Of a stretch of 64,000 nt of DNA, positions 36,199 through 44,669 are shown one piece after another. The stretch spans positions 124,001-188,000 of the forward strand of contig JADJAH010000006.1 of the NCBI GenBank assembly GCA_016704345.1, in the 5' to 3' direction. Each line of letters starts with the position of its first letter. Within the stretch, counting starts at the first letter, position 1. The position numbers were made by a program, and so were the translations under genes. Under the pieces are notes generated by a model. It was not told where the DNA came from, did not search any database, and saw nothing but the letters and a program-made list of their open reading frames with translations. Source of the DNA: Ignavibacteria bacterium (GTDB taxonomy: Bacteria; Bacteroidota; Ignavibacteria; Tepidaquicellales; Tepidaquicellaceae).

Positions 36199-36255
36199 AA
36201 TTCTTAATTCCTAATTCCTAATTCCTAATTCCTAATTCCTAATTCTAAATTCCCC
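36199..36255 (-). repeat. Heptanucleotide tract, unit CCTAATT (GAATTAG on minus), at the ICMT-like stop codon
   Basis: Seven to eight units of CCTAATT (plus strand) run into the 3' end of the minus-strand methyltransferase gene, whose TAG stop (36245-36247) is formed by the repeat itself. The same unit as at 17307-17363. The minus-strand repeat faces its complement at 36091-36125. Confidence 0.9.
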
Positions 36256-36847
36256 AAATGTATCCTGCTACAACAATCAATGAACTAATTAGAAACGCTT
36301 GTATCGATCTCTTCTCTGATTTCAGCCCCGCTTTAACATTCAATGACAGTTGCGATTTTATTTCATCCGGAACTCCGGAGAAAGCGGGGAGAAATCTGTT
36401 GACGGATGATGTGAATTTCTTGAACGTCTCACCAAACTTTCCTGCAAGAAATTCTTCCTCCCGCAAAATTATGCAGTAGTATTGAAATGTGAAAAAGATC
36501 AGTCCAAACAACTGCAGCCACGGGAACAAAGCGTAACTCATAATTCCGATACCTGTGTAGATCATAATGTTTCCAATATACAACGGATTTCTTGCAATAG
36601 CGTATGGCCCTTGAGTTACAAGATAAGTGCCGCCTACACCGGATGTAGTCCTTGTCTCGCTGCCGGCATAGCTGACTGACCATATCCTTATCATCTCTCC
36701 GCAAAGAGCAATCAAAAAACCGACAATGATGCTGGTAAGAGTCGGCTTCATAAAAATCAAAGATACGATCAGGAAAGGAATCGGAATGTAGCTTCGGTAT
36801 CTGAAGAATATATCGCCGAGCTTTAGGAAGATGTTATTGTCATTCAT
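36245..36847 (-). CDS. Isoprenylcysteine carboxyl methyltransferase (ICMT)/PEMT-like membrane methyltransferase
   Basis: 200-residue membrane protein with about five helices. The conserved region TQGPYAIARNPLYIGN and the C-terminal REEEFLAGKFGETFKKF segment match the ICMT/phospholipid methyltransferase family (RNPxY and E-E motifs bind S-adenosylmethionine). The lipid or amine substrate in bacteria is usually unknown. It lies directly downstream of the MtnX-like phosphatase on the same strand (15 bp), probably co-transcribed. Confidence 0.85.
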   Translation of the reverse strand: MNDNNIFLKLGDIFFRYRSYIPIPFLIVSLIFMKPTLTSIIVGFLIALCGEMIRIWSVSYAGSETRTTSGVGGTYLVTQGPYAIARNPLYIGNIMIYTGIGIMSYALFPWLQLFGLIFFTFQYYCIILREEEFLAGKFGETFKKFTSSVNRFLPAFSGVPDEIKSQLSLNVKAGLKSEKRSIQAFLISSLIVVAGYIWGI

Positions 36848-36862
36848 AATGTGTAAAGTAGA

Positions 36863-37594
36863 TTATCCGCCCATGAAGATCTCACGACGCCGAAACGATG
36901 CTTCCTGCCTGTGTTTGATCTTATTGCCTTCTGTGAGTCGAATTAATTTTTTGCTGATATCGTTGAAGCTCGTGAATTCAAAGTAGGTGATGTTGTTCTT
37001 CCAGCAATACGAAGCAAGCTTTCCTTTTGCAAATACAATGTCGGCATAACTGCTTACACAATAATCAGATGCGCCGTCTCCAATGTAAACCGAAACCTCC
37101 CGTCCGAGATCATTTGTATTTGTAAGAAGTATGTTGCGCTTGCATGTTGCGCAGTCAAGGCAGTACTCGTCAGAATAAGTCATCTCGCATGACAGCCTAC
37201 CATTGCTTTCGTCATCGATCATCCTGTTTGCAAAGAATGGAACGCTTATTTTATATCTTTTGAGTATTTCTGAGATGTAGAAATCAAGTCCGCTGCTTAC
37301 GATATACAGTCCGTGCTCATTGTCCAGACAGAAGTTGACAAACTCCGGAAATGAAGAGTCAATTTCTTCTTCAGCAAGATATTCTTTGAAAAGCTCTTTG
37401 TCGAAATTCTTTATCAGTTTAAGATGAAGCTCACTGGTAGTTCTGCTGCTTATCTTACCTTCAACAAACTCGTCACAAATTCTTTTGAGTTCAGATTTGT
37501 CTTCAATAAATCTTGCCAGCGAGTTGAGCCAGACATCATTTCGGGTGATCGTTCCGTCGAAGTCGCAGAAGATCTTAAGCCTGAAGTTTTTCAT
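36863..37594 (-). CDS. MtnX-like HAD-IB phosphatase
   Basis: About 243 residues from the ATG at 37594 (the frame opens at 37615). The HAD motif I is FCDFDGTIT with nucleophile D11 and D13, motif III-IV is YIGDGASDYC, and a Cys-rich cap segment (EYCLDCATCKR) is typical of the MtnX-like subfamily. MtnX dephosphorylates an intermediate of methionine salvage, but no other salvage genes lie near, so the substrate may differ. The start overlaps the smc 3' end by 20 bp. Confidence 0.8.
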   Translation of the reverse strand: MKNFRLKIFCDFDGTITRNDVWLNSLARFIEDKSELKRICDEFVEGKISSRTTSELHLKLIKNFDKELFKEYLAEEEIDSSFPEFVNFCLDNEHGLYIVSSGLDFYISEILKRYKISVPFFANRMIDDESNGRLSCEMTYSDEYCLDCATCKRNILLTNTNDLGREVSVYIGDGASDYCVSSYADIVFAKGKLASYCWKNNITYFEFTSFNDISKKLIRLTEGNKIKHRQEASFRRREIFMGG

Positions 37595-40500
37595 CAGACT
37601 TAAACTTTGTCTCAACTATAGTCGTCACACCTGCTTCCTGCATGGTAACCCCGTAAAGGCGGTCGACAGATTCCATCGTTCTCTCGTTGTGAGTTATGAG
37701 AATGAATTGTGTATTCTGCGAGAATTTTCTAATCATATTATTGAATCTTCCGAGATTGGCAACATCAAGAGGTGCATCAACTTCGTCAAGCACGCAGAAC
37801 GGTGATGGCTTCACAAGATAGATCGCAAACAATAGTGCAATAGCGGTAAGCGTCTTCTCTCCTCCTGACAATAATTCAATAGAAGTCGGCCTCTTTCCGC
37901 GGGGCTTTGCAATGATCTCTATCTTTGCCTCAAGCGGATCTTCCGCTGATCTTCCATCTTCATCCTGTTCATAAACGATCCTGAGATTCGCTTCGTCTCC
38001 TTCGGTAAAAAGCTGTTTGAAGATCATGATGAAGTTTTCACGGATCTTTTCGAAGGTCGCAAGAAATCTTTCTCTCGCTTCCTTGTTGATACGGTCTATT
38101 GTTTTTCTTATATCCTTCTCAGATTCGTGCAGGTCTTCCTTCTGTTCTATCAACTTTTTCAGCTCTTCTTTCTCACTTTCAAAATCTTCAAACAGAATTT
38201 GCTGATAACCTCCGCCAAGTTTTTTAAGCCGCTCTGTAAGCTCATCTACTGCAAGCTTTGCAGATGCATAATCAAATTCGTTGAAATCAATTCCCTCATC
38301 AGTAATGTAACCTTTTAACGAAATGTCTTTCTCGTATTTCTTATGAATGTAATCCTTGATCTGTTCAGATTTGATTTCATTCTCCTTGATCTTGATCTGT
38401 GAGTTGATAAGTCTTTGAGCAACAGCATCAAAGTCAATTCTTCTTTGCCTTTGAGCAATGTCTATGCTGTGCTGAAGTGCGGTCTTCTCATCAAACTTCT
38501 TCTTTGCTTCATCTGAGCTAGCCCTTGTTAAGGCTGATTCAGAGTTCAGCTTCTCAAGGTCTCCGGTATTTAGAATGATCTTCTCCTCAATGTTCGCAAG
38601 AGATTCTCTGTCCCTTTGCAGAGAGACTTGATTATCTGCAAGCTGTTTCTGGTTAAAGGAAGAAGTGGCTACTAACCTTGCCAGGTTGTTCTCTTCATTC
38701 TTGAGTTCATTCTTCAGCTTAAGAAATTCAATATTGTAACTGTTGTAATCCGATTGTTCCTGTGAATACTGCTGTTCTATCTGATTGAACTCATCTGTCA
38801 GAAACATCAATTCCTTGTCAAGATTGGAAAGCTCATTTTCGCATCTGCCTGTTTCCTCAATAAGAACATTGATGGAATGGCTAAGCTCCTTGTTCGCTTC
38901 GTTAATTGCACCGAAAGACTTGTCATTCTCGGTGATTATCGAGTTTACTTGCTCCATTCTGAAATCGAGATTGCCTATATCTCTCTTAGCTTTGTCGCAC
39001 TCAATCCTCAACTGATCATGCCTGTGCTTCAGCGGATCTTCTTCAATAGAATTTCTTTCTTTTGTAAGACTCTCAAGATGATTTCGAAGAGTGGACTCTT
39101 CCTCTCCAAGTGTCACGGATGCGGATTCGAGCTGGCTGATCACTTTGCTTCTGCCAAGCCGAATTGATTCCTCATTTGTCTGGCTGCCTGACCGGATAAA
39201 TCCTCTTGTGAAAATATCTCCATCGAGGGTAATGAATTTGTAGAAGTTGTCTTCAGCAAGCCTCCTCGCTGTTGAGGGTGTATCAACAATTACATATTCA
39301 TCAAGAATATATTTCACGAGCTTCTTATACTTATCATCAGAGCATTTCACAAACTCATCTGCAAAACCGTAAACTCCTTTAGTCCCTACAAACTCCGGCA
39401 CATAATCATCAAATGCAAGATAGCCGGGCAATTCGCCCGTTAGCAGATCGTTCAGTATAAAAGTTACTTTGCCTTTCTCTTTTTCTGTAAGAACTGATAT
39501 TAATTCTTCTGCATCAGAAAGATTGCCGACAATCATATAATTTGAAATCTCACCCAGTGCAGTTTCTATGGCTATCTTAAATTTGTCCTCAACTTCAATT
39601 GTTTCCAGCACTGTCACAGGATTCTTGCCCGAAAATTCTTTTACCAGATATCGAACGCCTTCTGAATAATCATCTAGACTATCAGAAAGATTTGAGAGAT
39701 ACTCTGCTTTGCTTCTTACATTCTGAAGTTCTATTGTCTTGGTGTTAAGGCTTGTCTGCGTTAAAGTAATCTCATCACTGAGTTTTGAGATCTTTTCGAG
39801 AGTGTCTTTGAGCTCTTTGCCTGCCTTTTCAAATTGAACTGACTTCTCTTCAAGCTGATCTTCAAGTTTGTTCTTCTCGGATTCAATTCCGCTGAGACTG
39901 TTAAGATGGGAAGAATTTGAAGAAGAGAGTTTCTCAAGCTGTTTGAGATTATTCTCAAAAGCCAATTTTGATTTTTCGTACTCGGACTTTTTTGCTGTGG
40001 TTTTCTGAGTGGCTTCTTTGAGCCGCTTACCCAGATCTATTATCTCAGTCTTCTTTTTGTTGATCGTCTCTACAGATGCATCTACTTTTGTTTTCTTTTC
40101 ATTAAGTGATGCTTCGGAAACGTAAATTGTATGATTAAGTACTTTGATCTTCTCTTCAAGCTCAGCCTTTCTTACCGCATTTTTCTCAATTGATTCTTCA
40201 AGTCTCTGAGATTCTTCAGTCAGACGTGTGAGATTGTTCGTACGACTGTTTGCCTTTTCATCCGATACAAGATTTTCGCGTTCTATTGCCTCAATCTGTT
40301 TTCTCTCTTCGGAAAGCTTTGCAACAATGCCGCTGAGCTCTGCATCAAGCGCTCTTACTTCAGCCCTTACCATGTCGAGTTCGGCATCATTCTCGGCGAT
40401 CTCAACGGATAATCTTTCCTTTAGTGTAAGTCCACTTTCTTCTTTGCTCCTGATCTCTTCGATCTCAAGAGTAAGTTTCTCAAATTCATATTTGCCGGTC

Positions 40501-41183
40501 TTCAGCTCCAGCGATCTCAGCTCCTCGCTAACGAGACGTGCTTCTTCATTTCTCTTAACCTGTCTCTCGAGCGCATTTACATTCCGCTGCTTCTCGCGGA
40601 TAATGTCATTTACTCTGACAAGAGATTCATGAACCGCATCAAGCCGGTTGAATGTCAGATCGCGGTTGTGCTTATATGAAACAACTCCCGCCGCCTCTTC
40701 GAAAAGCTTTCTTCGCTCCTGCTTTATGTCTGATAAAATGGTCTCAACCATCTTCAGCTCAATTACAGAATAAGCATCCGAACCGATGCCTGTATCGAGG
40801 AAGAGTTCTCTAATATCTTTGAGCCTGACTTTTACGCCGTTAAGAAAATACTCAGTCTCACCGCTTCTGTAAAATCTTCTTGCTATCTGAACTTCAGTAT
40901 ATTCGGTTGGAAGGATATTCTTATCGTTCATTATTGTAACCGCAACCTCGGCAACACCAAGTTGCTTTCGAAACTTTGTACCGTTGAATACAACATCCTC
41001 ACGTTTTCCGCTGCGAAGAATCTTATCTCCCTGTTCTCCGAGCACCCATCGAAGAGCGTCAACTATATTTGATTTTCCCGAACCATTAGGACCTACAATA
41101 GCAGAGACACCGCTGTCAAACTCTATTACAGTCTTGTCTGCGAATGATTTGAATCCGAATATTTCAAGTTTGGACAGATACAA
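37575..41183 (-). CDS. smc: Chromosome segregation protein SMC
   Basis: 1202-residue SMC ATPase. Walker A is GPNGSGKS (residues 31-38), the hinge is a flexible domain around residues 510-670 with FGSG-like glycines (FIRSGSQTN), coiled-coil arms flank it, and the C-terminal head has the signature LSGGEKT near residue 1104 and Walker B FCVLDEVDAPLD. It compacts and segregates chromosomes with ScpA/ScpB, which are not in the window. ATG start at 41183, four bases from the stop of the upstream GH2-like gene. Confidence 0.96.
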   Translation of the reverse strand: MYLSKLEIFGFKSFADKTVIEFDSGVSAIVGPNGSGKSNIVDALRWVLGEQGDKILRSGKREDVVFNGTKFRKQLGVAEVAVTIMNDKNILPTEYTEVQIARRFYRSGETEYFLNGVKVRLKDIRELFLDTGIGSDAYSVIELKMVETILSDIKQERRKLFEEAAGVVSYKHNRDLTFNRLDAVHESLVRVNDIIREKQRNVNALERQVKRNEEARLVSEELRSLELKTGKYEFEKLTLEIEEIRSKEESGLTLKERLSVEIAENDAELDMVRAEVRALDAELSGIVAKLSEERKQIEAIERENLVSDEKANSRTNNLTRLTEESQRLEESIEKNAVRKAELEEKIKVLNHTIYVSEASLNEKKTKVDASVETINKKKTEIIDLGKRLKEATQKTTAKKSEYEKSKLAFENNLKQLEKLSSSNSSHLNSLSGIESEKNKLEDQLEEKSVQFEKAGKELKDTLEKISKLSDEITLTQTSLNTKTIELQNVRSKAEYLSNLSDSLDDYSEGVRYLVKEFSGKNPVTVLETIEVEDKFKIAIETALGEISNYMIVGNLSDAEELISVLTEKEKGKVTFILNDLLTGELPGYLAFDDYVPEFVGTKGVYGFADEFVKCSDDKYKKLVKYILDEYVIVDTPSTARRLAEDNFYKFITLDGDIFTRGFIRSGSQTNEESIRLGRSKVISQLESASVTLGEEESTLRNHLESLTKERNSIEEDPLKHRHDQLRIECDKAKRDIGNLDFRMEQVNSIITENDKSFGAINEANKELSHSINVLIEETGRCENELSNLDKELMFLTDEFNQIEQQYSQEQSDYNSYNIEFLKLKNELKNEENNLARLVATSSFNQKQLADNQVSLQRDRESLANIEEKIILNTGDLEKLNSESALTRASSDEAKKKFDEKTALQHSIDIAQRQRRIDFDAVAQRLINSQIKIKENEIKSEQIKDYIHKKYEKDISLKGYITDEGIDFNEFDYASAKLAVDELTERLKKLGGGYQQILFEDFESEKEELKKLIEQKEDLHESEKDIRKTIDRINKEARERFLATFEKIRENFIMIFKQLFTEGDEANLRIVYEQDEDGRSAEDPLEAKIEIIAKPRGKRPTSIELLSGGEKTLTAIALLFAIYLVKPSPFCVLDEVDAPLDVANLGRFNNMIRKFSQNTQFILITHNERTMESVDRLYGVTMQEAGVTTIVETKFKSDEKLQA

Positions 41184-41186
41184 TGA

Positions 41187-43796
41187 TCAGCGTGCTGTTA
41201 AGTTTCTGATAAGATCGAAAGTTTCGGATGCTCCGGTGAAAAACCAAATGTAAAAATAAAGACCTGCGAAGACAACTGCAATGATGGCAAGCCCGTATGT
41301 ATAAACTTTTCCCGTCTTAATATCGAACAATGATCTTGCTCCAAGAAGAATCCGGTTAAGATACAGCACATAGAGTATGAAGAAAAGCCATAGGGTAATG
41401 CTGATGTAACTGCTGTTGCCCTCTGACAGTTTGTACAACACTGTACCTATCGGCAGAAAGATCAGCATTGGGAGATTTGACCAAACGGTGATTGTGAAAA
41501 TGTTTTTGAAGAATGATTTGCCTTTTGTGTAGAAGGATACAAAGTAGAGGAAGAAAGATGTCAGAGTGATGAGCAGAAATTGAAACAATGTTAAAGATGA
41601 AATCAGATAGAACTTATTGTTAACTATATCGCTGAAGATCAATTTTGTAGAATCATTTGTGAAAACTTTTGCAAGTAGCATATCAAGGGAATTGCTTGCC
41701 TTCAGGAAATATAAGATCGAGGAGAAGAAAAGCGATAAGCCAATTGAGATACTGAAAGCAATTAACAGATTATATCCGGTCGAAATAATCATCTGATCTT
41801 TTACGAGAGAGTAAAAGTATGTCGGCTTATATAAACATCTTAGCATGCTCGACCGAAGCTTCTTGTCACGATTCAGGAAATAGAGAAGAATTATCATTAC
41901 TGCTATTCCCATGATTATGAACACATACGGAAAATCAGGAACGAAATTGCCCTCCTGGATTCTTGGCAGGTCTTCGCCAAGCAAAATTCTTTTTACAAAT
42001 CCTGCCGATCTCTTTTCTTCGCGGAGATACGTATGAATGCCGTCGGTTACAAGATACGGATCTTCGGACAAGCGGAAATTCAGCGGATTTGATGAATGCC
42101 AGTCTGCAAACGAAGATAAGAACCCTCCCATCGTTGATTGCATTATCTTTGGATAGCATTCATTCATGAATTTCATCTGTGATTCCTGCGAATAACTATC
42201 GCTGAAACCGTTGCTGTTTGAGTTATCTATTCTGATCCCAAATCTTGCCGCAAAAATATTTGGATTCTTTCTGTTTGATGGCGGCTTCTGCCTGTTTGTG
42301 AGTTCGGTGACAGATGTCTTTATTTCATCGTATCTCTTGCCGTAAAAGTTTATCCCTACAAAATCCACAAGTTCCGAACAGATATCATCATTCCAGGTTC
42401 TTGATGTGTAATACGTGAGGCGATTGTTAAGAGAGTCAATAACACTTGCTGCAGATCTCACGTATTCAACCGATGTTTCTTCTGAAACATCAAAATCATT
42501 TCCAATTCCCCAGGCAAGTATGCACGGTGCATTCATATCGCGCTCAACGATATCCGAAAGAGTATTCAGCATGAGTCGAACATATTTCTCCTTTTCCAAA
42601 TACTCATCCGCTTCTTCATTCAAAGGAATTTCCTGCATGAGAAGCAGTCCGATCCTGTTGCAGAGTTCAACAACATACGGATGCGCGGATCTTCCCGGAA
42701 CCCTTATGGCGTTGAAGCCAAGGCCTTTTATTTGAGTGAGGTCTTTTTCCACCAGCTCATACGACAGCGCTGTAGATCCTTTCGGCTGATCTTCGAAATA
42801 GTTTATACCAAGCAGCCGGGTCTGCCTTCCGTTGATGAATACTTCTCCTCCCTTCATGGAAAAGTTTGTGAAACCGGTTTCCTGAACGAATTCATCAACT
42901 ACACTCTTTCCCGAATAGATGATTGTCTTTAGAAGATACAGCTCGGGCAATTGCGGTGTCCATAATATCGCATTTGGTATGCTGAGTTGATTCTCCAGCC
43001 GTATCGAATTATTCTCTCCGATCTCAAACTGCTGCATACTGCTGGAAGCAGCTGCTTCGCCTGTAGATTTTCTAACAACAACCGTCTGCACCGAGAATGC
43101 GCTGTCATTTCCCTCGCCGATAAATCTGCTGAGATTTGATGATTTTATGGAAATCACATTCAGCATCTTTACCGAAAGCACATTATCTACAGTATACTTG
43201 ACAATGCTTTTTGTTACGTGAAGCTTAGGAACAGCAAGAAGGTAAATGTCTTTGTTTATGCCGCCGTTTACAACAGAGTAATTGATTTGATCTGAAAGAG
43301 GAAGCGTATTTGAAAAGTTAAGCTCGCTGTTGACGGACATTTGAATGTCGTTGTTTGCCGAGACGATACCGTCATTCACAGAAGTTACTATTGGCGTTAG
43401 TCCGCCGATGTGTGTTGCTACAAAATTGCCGTTTATCTTTATATCTGATTCGTAATCTATTCCTTCCGCGACGAATATGAATGAATACTTATCTGCATAT
43501 TCTGCGGGAATTGAGAACTTTCTCTTGAAAATTGCTTTCTCGTCAAAGCTGTAGGAAAGCGGAACAGATACCTTCTGAAATGTTTTTCCTTCATTGAAAG
43601 AAACTTCCCATTCACCGTTCAGACTGATCTTGAGTCTTGTTTCGGAATCCCTGTAAAGTCCGATCTTGGAAATGTCCGTTTCCTGCGTTCTTTCAAATAC
43701 TTTTATCTGCGCAAGAGAGTCTTCGCAAAAAAAAGCCGGCAATGCAAGCATCAGCAGTGCAACACCGGCCTTTTTCAACAAGTATTGAAAGGTCAT
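41187..43796 (-). CDS. GH2-like protein with six-helix membrane domain, probably non-catalytic
   Basis: 869 residues: signal peptide, a sugar-binding-like N-terminal beta domain (LNGEWEVSFNEG), an immunoglobulin-like domain, and a TIM-barrel of glycoside hydrolase family 2 (GINYFEDQPKG, GFNAIRVPGRSAHP, LAWGIGNDFD). The acid/base Glu of the GH2 motif GNE is Asp here (N433-D434), and the region where the nucleophile is expected reads AARFG instead of an SEYG-type motif. Six transmembrane helices follow (from about residue 630), resembling YIP1-type bundles. So it probably binds rather than hydrolyses sugars and is anchored in the inner membrane. Its stop is 3 bp upstream of the smc start. Confidence 0.72.
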   Translation of the reverse strand: MTFQYLLKKAGVALLMLALPAFFCEDSLAQIKVFERTQETDISKIGLYRDSETRLKISLNGEWEVSFNEGKTFQKVSVPLSYSFDEKAIFKRKFSIPAEYADKYSFIFVAEGIDYESDIKINGNFVATHIGGLTPIVTSVNDGIVSANNDIQMSVNSELNFSNTLPLSDQINYSVVNGGINKDIYLLAVPKLHVTKSIVKYTVDNVLSVKMLNVISIKSSNLSRFIGEGNDSAFSVQTVVVRKSTGEAAASSSMQQFEIGENNSIRLENQLSIPNAILWTPQLPELYLLKTIIYSGKSVVDEFVQETGFTNFSMKGGEVFINGRQTRLLGINYFEDQPKGSTALSYELVEKDLTQIKGLGFNAIRVPGRSAHPYVVELCNRIGLLLMQEIPLNEEADEYLEKEKYVRLMLNTLSDIVERDMNAPCILAWGIGNDFDVSEETSVEYVRSAASVIDSLNNRLTYYTSRTWNDDICSELVDFVGINFYGKRYDEIKTSVTELTNRQKPPSNRKNPNIFAARFGIRIDNSNSNGFSDSYSQESQMKFMNECYPKIMQSTMGGFLSSFADWHSSNPLNFRLSEDPYLVTDGIHTYLREEKRSAGFVKRILLGEDLPRIQEGNFVPDFPYVFIIMGIAVMIILLYFLNRDKKLRSSMLRCLYKPTYFYSLVKDQMIISTGYNLLIAFSISIGLSLFFSSILYFLKASNSLDMLLAKVFTNDSTKLIFSDIVNNKFYLISSLTLFQFLLITLTSFFLYFVSFYTKGKSFFKNIFTITVWSNLPMLIFLPIGTVLYKLSEGNSSYISITLWLFFILYVLYLNRILLGARSLFDIKTGKVYTYGLAIIAVVFAGLYFYIWFFTGASETFDLIRNLTAR

Positions 43797-43817
43797 TCAG
43801 TTTCTTTAAATTAGTTG

Positions 43818-43825
43818 CAAATATA
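43818..43825 (-). promoter_or_regulatory. Candidate -7 box (TAnnTTTG) for the GH2-like/smc operon
   Basis: On the minus strand TATATTTG matches the Bacteroidota -7 consensus TAnnTTTG, 21 bp before the start codon. No convincing -33 TTTG at 19-nt spacing is visible, so this is tentative. Confidence 0.3.
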
Positions 43826-43863
43826 ACTATTAACAAAGGTAATTTAAAGATTGGAATGAAGTA

Positions 43864-43950
43864 AATTGAAAATTGAAAATGGAAAATTGAAAATGGGGCG
43901 AAGAATAATGAATTGAAAATTGAAAATTGAAAATGGAAAATGGAAATGGA
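43864..43950 (+). repeat. Heptanucleotide tract, unit GAAAATT
   Basis: About ten copies of GAAAATT and GAAAATG, the same unit as at 17012-17108, interrupted by a short non-repeat stretch (GGGGCGAAGAATAATG). It lies 68 bp upstream of the GH2-like start, so unlike the other tracts it is not at a stop codon. Confidence 0.85.
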
Positions 43951-44241
43951 ACCGCTCAAGGGGTTGCAAAGATTCCCCATGCTCAAAAAGGAATAAATTG
44001 TTGTTAAGCTGTCTGAATTGCTTATGTTTATCGATTGCAAGCTCAAGCATTAGTGATAAATGTTCGGCCCGGGTAATCGTCTGGAATGCACAGGTTCATT
44101 TTCAACGCAGTTTGCTAAAGGATCAACAATAGAATTCAATTTAGACACTGGTTTCTATATGTCATCAGACCCGAGTTTAATCCCAAAGTCTCACATTTTT
44201 GAAACTTACAGAGCCCGGCAAATCAGCGTTGCTTTCTTGTA

Positions 44242-44463
44242 TTATGAATCCAAGTTCTTTGGCTGATTTGAATTATTAACACTTTTGCTTCCTCTTGGCA
44301 AAGATTCTTCTCCAACTGCTTGCGGCATTTCACTTGAATTCAGAACCCGCTTTATCTTGTTTGTAGAATCTCTAAGGTTCTTCACCTTTAAAGTGAGAAG
44401 CCAGATCTGCTTCTTAAGCTCTTCAATGTCTTTCTGAATTTTTACATTCTCTTGAAGTCCCAT
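44242..44463 (-). CDS. Small coiled-coil protein, unknown
   Basis: 73 residues from an ATG at 44463. The N-terminal half (KIQKDIEELKKQIWLLTLKVKNL) is a clear heptad coiled coil; the C-terminal half is Ser/Asn-rich and probably disordered. No family recognised and no strong ribosome-binding site seen, so it may or may not be expressed. Isolated between the GH2-like gene and the T9SS cargo gene. Confidence 0.4.
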   Translation of the reverse strand: MGLQENVKIQKDIEELKKQIWLLTLKVKNLRDSTNKIKRVLNSSEMPQAVGEESLPRGSKSVNNSNQPKNLDS

Positions 44464-44610
44464 GGCTGTGAATAGTTTTTAGTTTATGAATGAGTTACAT
44501 CTTTTTATCCTGCATCAGTAAATATTCTCTAGAATTTGTTTCTGATTGAACAGCCAATTCCAAACTATTGAGTTCAACAATATTCAATTTACTTTTCATC
44601 ATTTGAAAAG

Positions 44611-44640
44611 CCGTAAGCGGGACATTTTGTCCCGCTTCGG
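44611..44640. terminator. GC-rich hairpin between minus-strand genes
   Basis: AAGCGGGAC (44615-44623) and GTCCCGCTT (44629-44637) form a 9-bp stem with a 5-nt loop, extended by CCG/CGG outside a bulge. It lies about 30 bp after the T9SS cargo gene's stop on the minus strand. The trailing T run there is short (CTTTTC), so termination is likely but not certain. Confidence 0.55.
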
Positions 44641-44669
44641 CAAGTGATCTGACGGATTCCTTCACATCG

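Larger units (their letters stand above)
43797..44241. other. 445-bp intergenic region with a repeat tract
   Basis: Spacer between the minus-strand GH2-like gene and a small minus-strand gene. It holds a candidate promoter box for the GH2-like gene (43818-43825) and a heptanucleotide tract (43864-43950). The rest, about 43950-44241, contains no gene I can support. Confidence 0.6.

Noticed and set aside
43693..44050. Minus-strand open frames with Phe/Ile/Asn repeats upstream of the GH2-like gene
   Set aside because: Again the heptamer tract read in another frame; not a gene.
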